Origin: Paulinella micropora
Lineage: Eukaryota; Cercozoa; Imbricatea; Euglyphida; Paulinellidae
Assembly (NCBI GenBank): GCA_019918135.1
Contig: WBZZ01000886.1
Coordinates: 1 to 64,000 of the forward strand
DNA: 64,000 nt
Reading direction: 5' to 3'
Below the pieces are notes generated by a model. That model was not told where the DNA came from. It searched no databases and was given only the letters and a program-made list of their open reading frames with translations. Below, piece after piece: positions 1-8,924 of the stretch (positions within the stretch are counted from its first letter, which is position 1; the number at the start of each line of letters is the position of its first letter). Made by a program: the position numbers and the translations under genes.

Positions 1-900
1 ACCTGCGCTCCTCCCACTTGCGGAACTTGACTCTTTTCCAGTGAAAGAACTTGCCCTTCTGGCTAAGATTTGTGATAGCCGAAGCCCTAGCCGCTTGCAG
101 GTCCCGGATGGCCACTTCACGGATGTCGTAGGGCACGTTGAGAAGCCACTGTCTGGCCCGCACAAATTTACTACCTTCTTTTACAAACCGCAGGCGCAGG
201 GTATCTAGATCGAAGTCGCCCAGGCAGCGCATTCTACCGCCCATCTCGGCCCTTCTTTGCTCTCGGCGTTCCTTTTGTTCTTGACGCTCCTTTGCTTTCC
301 TAGCCTTGATCTCCTCGGGCGTCTCTTCCTTTTCTTCATTGTCTTTCTCAGCCGGCTTCTCATCCTTTTTTCTTCTTTTGTTCTTGGCAGGCTGTTCCTC
401 CTTCTTTTCCTGGCGCCGCCTTTTTTTACTAACAGCCTGCCTGGGTTGACCTTCCTGCTGCTCCTTTTGGCTGGGCCAGGGGAAACGCTCATCCTCTTTT
501 CTCAGCCAGGCTAGCGCCGCATTCCAAGTGGTATGAACTGCCCGAAATAACAGCCAGGCCTTGCGCACCCAATCCCGCCTAGCTTCCCTATCCTTAATTT
601 TTGGGTAGATCCTGCACGTGAGTGTCTTGAGCGGGGGCGTCTTGCCCGCTTTCTTGTTCAGACTAAACTTCTTCTTGGGCGACTTGTTCTGGGTGTCCTC
701 TGCTTTGGCTGCGTTCCGTCGCGCGTTGACCTGAGTTATGGCAGCAGTGCAAGTGGCGACTGCCAGGAGGTCGTCTGCGGGCCTTGCTCGGTTGTTGGCT
801 CGTACCTTCTGACCAGCTCCAAGAACCGTAACCCAGGACCCTGCTCAAAGAAAAGGGCAGGCGGCTTGCGCTTGCTCTGGCCAGGCCGCCCCCTGTGCAT
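1..900 (-). CDS. Fanzor/TnpB-like RNA-guided nuclease, N-terminal part (runs off left edge)
   Basis: The minus strand is open without a stop from about 844 to the window edge. The translation has the N-terminal layout of TnpB/Fanzor (OrfB) proteins: a strand-forming LTCRIYPK segment, then WVRKAWLLFRAVHTTWNAAL, a highly charged Lys/Glu/Arg insert (about 295-470), then WLLNVPYDIREVAIRDLQAA followed by a serine/lysine stretch ending in HWKRVKFRKW. In the known family the PYxIRxxAIRDL segment precedes the RuvC-like catalytic domain, which would lie beyond position 1. The open frame has no early ATG. A different frame starts at an ATG at 900 and reads coherently to about 760-800, so a 1-nt shift probably joins the two. 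Transposon-type TnpB nucleases use a guide RNA read from the element end; neither end is visible here. The charged insert is an oddity. I am fairly sure of the family and unsure of intactness. Confidence 0.78.
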
Positions 901-2315
901 AGAGGTAATTGCCTGGACATCTGCCTGGCAGACTGATTCCAGAACGGCGCATAAGCTACAACTGGCTCCGGAGGAGGCTGCGTGGGTTTTGACTTTTTTT
1001 CTCGGGCCTTCTCTTCTCGGGGCCAACCCGCCGGCGTGGGCCGTAGGGGTGGCTCGGGGGGCCATGCTTTCTTGTCCCAGAGAGTGCGCCGCCTCATTGG
1101 AGAAGTCCCTCGTCGGATGGCTTAGATGGAGCTTGTAGTGGAAACAGGACCCATAAAGCCAGGGCAAGGGCCATGCCTGTACCTGGTCACAAAGTGACAA
1201 GGTTAAATTTATGACTTTAGAGGGGGGACAAAAATAGGCCAACTTTTTTTGGGAGCCCGCCAAAAGGGAGGGGGGGGCGCCGAGGGGGGGGGGGGGGGGA
1301 GCGCCCCCCCCCTTCTTCCTTCCCCCTGAGCCCCCTGAGCCTGGGGGGCTCAAGGAGAGGAGGGAGGGGATGGGGAGGGGAAGGGGGGGGGGGGGGGAGG
1401 GAGAGAGGGGGGAGGCAGGGGGAGGGCGCCCTCCTTTTCCTTCCCCCTCCCCCTTGCCCGCCTCTGTCCCTCTTCCCTTCCCACCCCTGGCGAAAACTTA
1501 TTCTGCTGGCGAGTTGTTTTGATATGGTCAAAAAAGGCAGTACCAGGGACACTTTGGCAGAATGCACATTTCGGCCGTATCAGCACCCTCCTTTTTCCGT
1601 CAACAGATTCAGCGTAGTCCTACCCTATTTGTATTCGCCGAGCCAGAAACCTAAAGCCAGGGTTGAGGGAATTGTTCAATCCTTAGTAAATCCGGCCTCG
1701 CTCGACACGGGACACACACGAGAGGACAACGCCCAAGAGTCCGAACCGACAATTAGCAGAGATCAAGAGGACCAGTCGGCAATTGACAGCGATGGGCAAA
1801 GCTGTGAAAATATATCAAAACTAGACAGGGTCGTCAGTGGGGGATCACATATTTTTCTGTTGCACTACCCAGCTCAGATTGCTTGCGCTAGAGCTGCCCC
1901 CTTTCACCTCTCCCCAAAAGCGAAGCTCGTGTACAGAAAAGTAAATTACGTTTTTTTAATAAAAGAAAATTTTCTTTGGATAAGTATTCTTTTTTAACGC
2001 GCCCAACCCACTCGCGCGGCGGAGGGGGGGGGGAGGGAGGAGAGAGAGGAAGAAAAGAGGAGAAAGGTGCCAAAGAAAATTGTTTGATTGGTGAGTGCAA
2101 TTCTGACGCGCTTTGCTTTTCCCGGGAAATGTGCCAGGAGGACAGGGGCCTCATACCCCCGACGGCGTCCTGTGCGCGCCATAGCTCGGCCACCGTGCGC
2201 AAGGTCAGAAAAATATATAAAAATATGAAAAGAAGAAAAAGAAATTTTTGCCTGACAACACCAGAAACAGACTGGGAGGAAGAAAAGGGGAAGGGGGCGC
2301 GCGCCAAGATTTGTA
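901..2315. other. Spacer with homopolymer palindrome and hairpin; one doubtful ORF
   Basis: No convincing gene. The stretch holds a G-run/GGCGCC/G-run block (1262-1320), long G- and C-rich tracts (1380-1480), one copy of the ATATGG...CCGTAT hairpin (1521-1582) and a half copy of the GTGCGCAAG repeat near 2195-2240. A plus-strand reading frame of 157 codons (1524-1997) starts inside the hairpin and contains a Ser/Asp/Gln-rich segment. It resembles nothing I recognise and is probably fortuitous. Confidence 0.5.
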
Positions 2316-2451
2316 AGCTGCTTCGAACCGCCCGACGGAAGCTTTTTTGTCGGCTGGCCCTCGCTTCTGTTTGATCTCGTACGCCCCTCACAAGAGCCTC
2401 CTGTACGGTCGTGGGTATGCCTTACGGGTACGGTTTCCCTTCTGCTTAAGC
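2316..2451 (+). pseudogene. Fragment of the large HNH gene
   Basis: This 136-nt block is nearly identical to 4268-4403 inside the HNH gene at 3749-5872. It covers the stretch from AGCTGCTTCGAA through TTCTGCTTAAGC and includes the same rare words (ACGCCCCTCACAAGAGCC). It stops exactly where a partial copy of the inverted-repeat element begins (2450, GCTCTAAATTGCCCC). It has no start codon of its own and carries substitutions and an indel, so it is a non-functional segmental copy. Confidence 0.85.
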
Positions 2452-2595
2452 TCTAAATTGCCCCTCGGGGAGTTTTCGGGGGGGGACACGTCCCATTTTT
2501 CTCTCCTCCCCTTTCTCTCCCCCTCCCCTTTTTTCACAGGACAGTGGGGAGGGGGAGAGGGGAAGGGAAGGGGAAGAGGAGAATAGGGGAAGGTG
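2450..2595. mobile_element. Partial copy of the 6.3-kb TIR element
   Basis: The sequence from GCTCTAAATTGCCCC through CACAGGACAGTGGGGAGGG follows the same order as 6291-6410 within the element at 6279-6476. The outer part of the left repeat and the right repeat are missing. It abuts the HNH-gene fragment directly. Confidence 0.65.
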
Positions 2596-3748
2596 GGTGA
2601 GGAGAAGTTTGGGGTTAGCATGAAACAACGTTTCCGAGGCTAGACCTTGACAAGAAGTTCAATTCCAATATATTCTTAGGTCCGACAGGTGCAGCCAAAA
2701 AAGCCCCCCCCCCCCCCCGCTTCCCTACATAGCGAATGAATTCCGGGAGAATGAAGAACTGAGGCGCTACACAGAAACACAAAGGGGCAAAATGAAGCAA
2801 AGAAAAAGGATCAAACAATGTGTAGGCGGTGAGGCTTTGACTCTCCGGGAGGTACTACGTAGCAGTCGGTTGATTGTTTACAAAGTTAAAAAAGTTTTTT
2901 ATTAAAAGCTCGGGTTCTGACGATGAGGAGCCTAATGGTTTACGCGTAAGTCGCTCCAGCTCGTTGGGGGACAAAAAAAGAGAAAAGCGTGGCGTCTCGT
3001 GTATTTGTTTTTCTTTGCAGCTTCTGCGCCCTTCCCCTCCCCCTTCCCCTGTTCTTTGAGAGCCCCCTTTGTCTCCCCCCCTTTCCCGTCTGTTTCTTTT
3101 GTTGTCGCACAAAAAGATCTTTTTTTTCCTCGTTTCATATTTTTCATATTTTTCCTACCTTGCGCACAGTGGCCGAGCCTGATCACTGCCGGGCAGGCAG
3201 CCGACAGACAGACCGGCAGCCGGAGGTTCAGCACCTCGCGCCTGGTGCGGTGGCAGGGGTCGCCCCGCGCGCTCTCCTGATCGTGGGCAAACCAGCCTGG
3301 CATGAAGTGTCCGGCTAGGCCAAATTTTATTTAAAATCCAAACGTGCGCCTGACTTCTGTTTTAATGCAACCCAGTCATTGGCATTGAAAAAAACCTCGG
3401 CACGTCTTCAACGTGCAGCTCCGGGGGGAAAAGATAGAGAGTAAAGCAAACAATCGCACTTGGCCACACCCCAATTACGAGTGCGGTTCTTTGCTTTCTA
3501 ACAACAAGACGCTGCCAAAAGCCAGCAACAGGCAGACCAGCCTGTGGAAGTTGACTGCCAGTGAAAGAACTTGCTCTTTTGCCCAGGATAGCCGAGGGGG
3601 GGGGCGCCCCCCTCTCTCCTTTAAATTTGTCCTCTGCCTCCCCTTCCTACCCGGGGAAGGGAGGCACCCCCCCCCCGCACGCACGCATTCTCACTTTTTC
3701 TTTCCCTTCGCGCTTCACCCTCCTACCCTCTGCTTTCCTTAGCACAAG
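2596..3748. other. Spacer upstream of the HNH gene with repeat debris
   Basis: No gene seen. It contains a short match to the HNH gene (CAACGTTTCCGAGGCTA near 2628, also at 5083), an inverted copy of the GGGCGCAGAAGCTAC...GAAACGCC module (about 2985-3060), a half copy of the TIR family (3095-3185) and a G7CGC7 palindrome (3597-3611). A pyrimidine-rich tract ending in TTAG lies just before the start codon at 3749. Confidence 0.5.
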
Positions 3749-5872
3749 ATGGAGGACACGGAGCGTCGCCTAGAGACCCTTGCGCAGATGAGTGGCGAGG
3801 AAAGCTTGTTGCAGCTGCTGCAAAGACCCTTGGTCACGATAGAGCAAGCCCGAGAAATTATTTACAAGTTTTTCAAGACCGAGGCAACCGAGCATTTCTG
3901 GCAAGACCTCCGTGACATGATGGCGCGATGGTGGTTAGCAAAGACTGAAACACACGCGGCAGTGAGGGTCGTTGCGCCAAGAAAGGTGTTGGTAGGCGAG
4001 CCCATCCCCGTTGAGTACACACAGGTCCTTAAGCTCTATCACCTGCGACAGAGTTTCAGACCCGACCAACTGGAGCTGGTGCCGTGCCACTGGGCATCGT
4101 GTTACACCAAGGAACGAAACCTCTTTAAGCTGTGGGAGACCTATTGCGTTAAAGCCCTGCCAGAGCAGGAGCTGGAGACTTTGCTCCTACCTAAAAAACT
4201 CCTGACCGGGGACAGCGGCACGGCTGATTGCAGTGCCCCGGCGCTTGACTGGGGCGACATGATTCGGAGCTGCTTCGAAGCGCCCGACGGAAGCTTTTTT
4301 GTTGGCTGGCTCTCGCTCCTGCTTGGTCTCGTACGCCCCTCACAAGAGCCCCCTGTACGGTCGTGGGTATGCCTTACGGGTACGGTTCCCCTTCTGCTTA
4401 AGCAAATCCTACGCGCAGTTTGCCAGGCATTGGGCGATGAACACGTATGGGTTCTTCGTGACGATGACGTGAACAAGCCACCTTGCCTACAACACGGCTT
4501 GCTGACTCTGATAGATGGTGTTTCTAGACCTGCGCACATGGGTAGCCAACTCAAAGAACTCTTGGAACTCTTGTGTTTGGATCGAAGACAGCTCGCTAAA
4601 AAGACATCTATTTACCAACGCAATCAAAGCCAGGTACTAGTGTTGCCAGCCGCTAGCGGGCAGCCACTATGGTCGGCGGAACAGCTCGCGTGGCTTGGAG
4701 TCTCCACGGCTACGCCCCTAAGGCTTGCTGCTGTCGCACCGCCTGCCTTGGCAGAGGTACCTGCGCCGCAGGCGCTCGTTCGGCATTTGCGCGCCGTTCC
4801 GCCCGCCGACCCGCGCCTGGCGAGCCACGGCCTCCCCGGCGGATTAGGGGGCTGGGGGCCGGACTTTTGCAGTTCCGTCGTCAGGCAACACAGTTTGCCA
4901 GTTCCGGCTAAAACCAAGGGGACAGCGCCCTATCGAGTTTTCTGCCTTTTACAAGGCAAGCACAAGGGGATGTTTGCCATGCGACCCCAGGATCTCGTAG
5001 CCAGCTTTGCGCAGAGCCTGGGGCTTTGCCAGGAGGAAATGACCCGAGATGCCACGAAGTGTTTTTGGCGACGTTTCAAAGCAACGTTTCCGAGGCTAAA
5101 TCTGGCCCACAAAGGCAAGCAGAACATGTATGACGAGACAGGAAAGCCTGCAAAAGGCTTGTTGCTCCCTTATACAGCAAACGAGCTGTTGCCCCAGCTA
5201 GGCGACGAGACGCTTCTTAGGAAGGAGCGGAAGAAGACAGACAAGACAAAGTCGAAACGGGTGCCCGGCCTGGAAGAAGAAGAAGCAGGACGAAGAAAAA
5301 AAAAGAAACGCAGACGAAAGAAATCTGTGGCAGGGCACCACGGAGCAGCAGAAACAACAATACGCGAGCAGAGCCTTGTGCTCCCCTCGGACTTGCACAG
5401 CTGGGAAGAACAAGACATATTCCATCCGGCGGGCAAACGCGTTCTTCAAGCGATCCTTACCAGAATGAACGCGCTTTACCAAGAGTCAGAGGTTAGAGTC
5501 ACGCCAGTCTATCTGGGCTTTGTCGAGCCGCTCAAGAATGTTAAGCGATACATGTCGCGTGATCAAGTGCGACAATGGGTAAAAGAGAACAGAAAGCACC
5601 ACTCGCTGCGGTACTACTTCGACGCCGAGGGGCGGCGCAAATTGGCTTGGCACGTGGATCATATCATACCCGTCTCTGTTGGGGGACTAGACCACCCTCG
5701 CAACTACGCCATCATGCCCCAGGTGTTTAACGCCGAGTTTAGCGGCTGGTGGACAGCCGCCAAGGCTCGGTATATCTCCACGATGGCCGCACGCAAGGCA
5801 CTCTTGTTTGCGAGGTACGTCCGAAAGAAGACCCTCCGCGACACAAATTTAGATGACCTGGAGCCCTGGTGA
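3749..5872 (+). CDS. Large HNH endonuclease-domain protein, possibly fused to a degenerate D5/SF3-type helicase
   Basis: The protein has 707 residues. The C-terminal ~130 residues carry an HNH nuclease motif: WHVDHIIPVSVGGLDHPRNY followed by PQVFNAEF, where His-Asp-His and the Asn are the expected metal and catalytic positions. Ahead of it lies a Lys/Arg-rich linker (residues ~510-530) that could act as a nuclear or nucleic-acid-binding tail. The N-terminal 350 residues are not clearly assignable. A segment around 205-320 (LTGTVPLLLKQIL, then DDDVNK, then a QVLVLPAASGQPLW strand) recalls the order of Walker-like motifs in D5-type helicases, but no intact P-loop (GxxxxGKS) is present. This is inference only. 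ATG 3749 follows a pyrimidine-rich CCTTAG. A truncated copy of its 3' half lies at 8925-9504 and a small internal fragment at 2316-2451. A Pro/Gly-rich insert near 4830-4860 resembles the palindromic element also found in the kinase gene. Confidence 0.8.
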   Translation: MEDTERRLETLAQMSGEESLLQLLQRPLVTIEQAREIIYKFFKTEATEHFWQDLRDMMARWWLAKTETHAAVRVVAPRKVLVGEPIPVEYTQVLKLYHLRQSFRPDQLELVPCHWASCYTKERNLFKLWETYCVKALPEQELETLLLPKKLLTGDSGTADCSAPALDWGDMIRSCFEAPDGSFFVGWLSLLLGLVRPSQEPPVRSWVCLTGTVPLLLKQILRAVCQALGDEHVWVLRDDDVNKPPCLQHGLLTLIDGVSRPAHMGSQLKELLELLCLDRRQLAKKTSIYQRNQSQVLVLPAASGQPLWSAEQLAWLGVSTATPLRLAAVAPPALAEVPAPQALVRHLRAVPPADPRLASHGLPGGLGGWGPDFCSSVVRQHSLPVPAKTKGTAPYRVFCLLQGKHKGMFAMRPQDLVASFAQSLGLCQEEMTRDATKCFWRRFKATFPRLNLAHKGKQNMYDETGKPAKGLLLPYTANELLPQLGDETLLRKERKKTDKTKSKRVPGLEEEEAGRRKKKKRRRKKSVAGHHGAAETTIREQSLVLPSDLHSWEEQDIFHPAGKRVLQAILTRMNALYQESEVRVTPVYLGFVEPLKNVKRYMSRDQVRQWVKENRKHHSLRYYFDAEGRRKLAWHVDHIIPVSVGGLDHPRNYAIMPQVFNAEFSGWWTAAKARYISTMAARKALLFARYVRKKTLRDTNLDDLEPW

Positions 5873-6174
5873 AGAAAAAAGCCGGCAGGGCTAGAACTAG
5901 GGGATTCTTTTTGTGCCTTTAGACGACCCTTTTGTTCTTTCGATTAAAAATCACATTTTTTTGAAATCACTGTTTGTGGATCGCAAACTGTGAAGGATTG
6001 TAGTAGAAAAAAACCGAGCACGGCTTGTCTTGTGTTTTGCACAAAGCTGAATTTATCCCTCTTCCCCCACCTCATCCTGTGAACATTTGGAGGATTGTGA
6101 TACAGAGAAGCGTGTATAGAAGAGGGAAAGAATCAACGTTGTGCAAGGCCCAGACTAACTGTGCAGTCTTTTCT
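5873..6174. other. 3' flank of the HNH gene
   Basis: About 140 nt immediately downstream of the stop (GAAGAAAAAAGCCGGCAGGG through GTGGATCGCAAACTG) are repeated almost unchanged after the truncated HNH copy at 9481-9615, so the duplicated segment includes the 3' untranslated region. The AT-rich TTTCGATTAAAAATCACATT within it is a plausible transcript-end signal. No gene seen. Confidence 0.6.
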
Positions 6175-6278
6175 GGGGCGCAGCTTGAAGCCGTCCGAGC
6201 TGTGCTAGGCCTATTCGACCCGTGCTAGGCCCGCCCGAGCCTGTACTCTGCCGCCCAAAAGCTGCGCTCGCACGCTAC
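6175..6278. repeat. Direct repeat flanking the TIR element (left copy)
   Basis: About 104 nt beginning GGGGCGCAGCTTGAAGCCG and ending GCTGCGCTCGCACGC. It recurs at 6493-6595 on the other side of the TIR element with a few substitutions. A piece (CCGCCCAAAAGCTGCGCTCG) also occurs at about 25957-25984. The repeat is far longer than a usual target-site duplication. Confidence 0.85.
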
Positions 6279-6476
6279 TAAGGATCTAAGGCTCTAAATT
6301 GCCCTGCGGGGGAAACACGTCACATTTTTATCTCCCCTCCCCCCCCCCGTCCCCTCCCCTTTTTTCACAGGACAGTGGGGAGGGAAGGGGGAAAGGGGAG
6401 GGGAAGAGGAGAGGGAAACGATCCTAAAAAAACCCCTCGGGGGAAAAAAAGGTGAAATTAGAGCCTTAGATCCTTA
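6279..6476. mobile_element. MITE-like element with 19-bp terminal inverted repeats
   Basis: The left end TAAGGATCTAAGGCTCTAA (6279-6297) and the right end TTAGAGCCTTAGATCCTTA (6458-6476) are perfect inverted repeats. The 198-nt interior is non-coding and composed of C-rich and G-rich tracts that can themselves pair. There is no transposase frame. A partial second copy lies at 2450-2595. The small size, TIRs, lack of coding capacity and a second copy fit a non-autonomous transposable element. A long pairing regulatory hairpin is the alternative. Confidence 0.75.
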
Positions 6477-6492
6477 GGAGTGCGAGTGTGCC

Positions 6493-6595
6493 GGGGCGCA
6501 GCTTGGAGCCGTCCGAGCTGTGCTAGACCTATTCGAGCCGTGCTAGGCCTGCCTAAGCCTGTGCTCTGCCACCCAAAAGCTGCGCTCGCACGCCA
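6493..6595. repeat. Direct repeat flanking the TIR element (right copy)
   Basis: This is the right-hand copy of the 104-nt repeat described at 6175-6278. It starts GGGGCGCAGCTTGGAGCCG and ends GCTGCGCTCGCACGC. Differences from the left copy are single substitutions. Confidence 0.85.
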
Positions 6596-6774
6596 CTCAA
6601 AACCGTCCGGTGTGTACTCTCCCCCCAACCCATCCGGGATAGCAGAACACACAGACTCAGCGCCCGGCTTCCAGGGCCTGTTGCGTGACGTCCCGCGGCA
6701 GCCGCGCGACGGGTGTGCTAGTAGCGCACTCGAGCCGGGCCCAGGAACCCCCGCGGACGATTCCGAGATCCAAG

Positions 6775-6918
6775 GCCTTTGAGCGGTCCACACGTGCGGC
6801 CGAGCAAGGCGACGCCGAAGCTCAGTACCTGCTCGGCATCTGCTACACGCTGGGCACGGGCGTGGGAGTGGACAAGGCAGCCGCTGTTCAGTTGTACACA
6901 CGTGCGGCCGAGCAATAT
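6775..6918 (+). pseudogene. Sel1-like repeat fragment
   Basis: The plus frame here reads RAAEQGDAEAQYLLGICYTL, then GTGVGVDKAAAVQLYTRAAEQ, which is one complete Sel1-like repeat plus the beginning of the next (the TPR-related A..G.A.AQ..LG..Y..G.GV..D...A...Y..AAEQ pattern). The nucleotide phrase CACACGTGCGGCCGAGCAA occurs at both ends, marking the 108-nt repeat unit. Only one unit is present and the frame runs on into unrelated sequence, so this is a relic of a larger Sel1 protein, which would act as a protein-interaction scaffold. It may instead be a small exon, since an acceptor-like tract lies before 7149. Confidence 0.7.
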
Positions 6919-7067
6919 AGAATCCTTTGGCCTGGTTTTTGTGATGGCCGGGGGCATAGGGAGGAGGAGAGAAGGGGAGAGAAAATAGGATAGGGTGGGG
7001 GCGGGGTGCTTCTCCCCCCCCCCAGCTCGTGCCAGTAAGCTGAACTGGGTTCTTAGTTTCAAATTAT

Positions 7068-8753
7068 ATGCATCATCAGGCAGGCTTGTGCTCAAAAAAG
7101 AAATTTCTAAGCTTTTTTGGCTGCATCTTTGCCCTCCTCTTGTTTCAGATGCTGTGGGCGGGAGGACCTGACGCTAAGCGGGTTCCTGCCCAGGCTACCA
7201 GATACTACGCGCTGGCCGTCGTGCAATGCGCCCTGGGGCACTGTAGTGGTCTGGAGTTCGGCCTTCTGGCAGGGCGGCAGTGTGTCTGGCTAGCTGCCGA
7301 GGACCCCGCGCGGCTGGCGTTGGACCTGGGCGGACGGGTCGGGTACCTCCACGCCGTGGACGAGTCAGATTTTACGGAAGCTGAGGATGGGCTGTGGCAC
7401 AGCAGCCGCTCCGGGAAAGCGCCGGTTTCTATAGGAGGAGGCAGCCTAAGAGTGCCGGACCTTTTCCTGGAGCTGCAGCGCCTGGCGGGCGACGACGTGC
7501 GCCTGCTGGCGTTCCGGCACGCTGGACAGTCTCCACCGCCGCCCGATTTCTGGCTGGACTTTGGCCAGCGGCACTTTTTGGAGGCCGAGGGCCTAACGTC
7601 GCTGGGACACGGTGCCATCGGCACGGTCTACGACGTGCTCGGGCAGGGCCAGGTCCTCAAGGAGGCCCGCTGCGCAATAGAGGACCTGGTGCCGGGACAG
7701 GGCATCTTCTGGCACCAAACGCGGTTTTCGAGTTCGCCCTTTGCGCGGTCCGCTACTGGTGTCGTTCCGTTGTTGCGGTACGGTTTCCGCAGGGCCAACC
7801 AGACTGCGCCACTGCTGAGGCAATCCCTTGCGACTGGTCCGTACAGCCGGTACAAGCAGGCGTGGGAGCACCGCGCCAAGTCGCTGCTGGTCATGCAGAC
7901 GCTGTGGCCCAAAGCGAAGGGCGAGCGCTTGTCCAGAATGCTGCGAAGCCCCGCCTCTGCGGATCTGCCGGAGGTCCTGGTGCGGGTAGAACGCGTCGTG
8001 GCGGAGATGCACGCGGCGGGGTATGCGCACAACGACCTGCACGCCGGCAACATCCTAGTGCAGGGACCCCACCAGGTCACGGTGATTGACTACGACCTGG
8101 TCAGGCCCGCAAATGCGGATAGCACCTTCCTTGACTACCTGTCGTTAGCGCACGTGACGTTTGACGCCAACTTTGTGCCTATCTTGGAAAAGTTTTTTCC
8201 AAAGGGCGGCGCTCGCACGAAGTTAGCCTCGGCTGGACTTGAACGCCTGCCCAGGCTGCGCCACTATGCGCACGTCGGGCGCTGGGAGGCTTTGGCCGGA
8301 GTGGACCTGCTGTTGTTCCAGCGGCAGCACCTACAGCTGTTGGGCTTGGACCCGGACGCCGTGAGCTACGAGGTGGAGTACAACCTGTCGCCCCACGTGA
8401 CCGTGGAGCTCTTGGTCAGCACGACGAACCCGCGGGCCTTCCGCGCGGCGCTGGAACGAGCAGCGCCCAGCCCGCTAGCGCGGGCTGGATGGGGGGGGGC
8501 TCGGGGGGCCTCCCAGCCCCCCAGCGCAAGCCAACGCGCGCTGCGACTACCAACCTACTTCATGGGCCCGGCGCACAGTACTGCGCAGCCGCCGCCACCC
8601 ACGGCCAAGCCCCTTGGCAGCATCTCGACTAGACTAGTGTTGCCAACTGCCGGCAACCCGCTGCTGCGGGGCGATATGCTCGAAAAAGGCAGTGCTTCAG
8701 AGCATTCGGGCAAACTTGTCCTTTTTCGGCCATATCACGAGGCCAGAAGTTAA
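7068..8753 (+). CDS. Divergent protein-kinase-like protein
   Basis: Kinase landmarks are visible in order, numbered from an ATG at 7068: a glycine-rich loop GHGAIGTVYDV (~178), a candidate lysine in QVLKEA (~197), the catalytic loop GYAHNDLHAGNILV (~320, matching HxDxxxxN) and VIDYDLV (~340), where DYD replaces the usual DFG. The N-terminal ~150 residues are unassigned. There are two possible starts. ATG 7068 gives 561 residues and a hydrophobic segment (FLSFFGCIFALLLF) that could be a signal anchor; ATG 7149 directly follows a pyrimidine tract ending in TTTCAG. The C-terminal ~100 residues look repeat-derived: a palindromic CCCGC...GCGGG element encodes PLARAGWGGARGA near 8470, and the last ~27 residues are translated from a copy of the ATATG...CATAT hairpin (8672-8737). 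The native stop may therefore have been lost. Substrate is unknown. Confidence 0.75.
   Translation: MHHQAGLCSKKKFLSFFGCIFALLLFQMLWAGGPDAKRVPAQATRYYALAVVQCALGHCSGLEFGLLAGRQCVWLAAEDPARLALDLGGRVGYLHAVDESDFTEAEDGLWHSSRSGKAPVSIGGGSLRVPDLFLELQRLAGDDVRLLAFRHAGQSPPPPDFWLDFGQRHFLEAEGLTSLGHGAIGTVYDVLGQGQVLKEARCAIEDLVPGQGIFWHQTRFSSSPFARSATGVVPLLRYGFRRANQTAPLLRQSLATGPYSRYKQAWEHRAKSLLVMQTLWPKAKGERLSRMLRSPASADLPEVLVRVERVVAEMHAAGYAHNDLHAGNILVQGPHQVTVIDYDLVRPANADSTFLDYLSLAHVTFDANFVPILEKFFPKGGARTKLASAGLERLPRLRHYAHVGRWEALAGVDLLLFQRQHLQLLGLDPDAVSYEVEYNLSPHVTVELLVSTTNPRAFRAALERAAPSPLARAGWGGARGASQPPSASQRALRLPTYFMGPAHSTAQPPPPTAKPLGSISTRLVLPTAGNPLLRGDMLEKGSASEHSGKLVLFRPYHEARS
8672..8737. repeat. ATATGG...CCATAT hairpin at the 3' end of the kinase frame
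   Basis: The arms are GATATGCTCGAAAAAGGCAG and CCTTTTTCGGCCATATC. The same hairpin occurs at 1521-1582, 42619-42685, 47036-47102 and 51006-51070, with half copies near 25200, 25627, 27057, 36645, 45955, 48784 and 49668. It is the only copy inside a long reading frame. Confidence 0.8.
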
Positions 8754-8924
8754 CAAAGGCTTCTGCCTGGTGTCAAACGTAAAGTCCTCAGGCCTGGTGT
8801 TTTGTGGCTGCCGGCGCCAAAGCAGGTCTGTCTTTCATTGGCAAAAGTACACAACAACAAGAACTTGTTAAAAAACTTTGCTCTTCCCCAACCCGCTAGC
8901 GCGGGCTGGATTAGGGGGCTCGGG

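Noticed and set aside
205..514. Reading frames of 85-95 codons rich in Lys/Arg or Leu/Phe at the left edge
   Set aside because: They are the other frames of the charged insert of the Fanzor-like gene; only the frame without an early ATG carries the family motifs.
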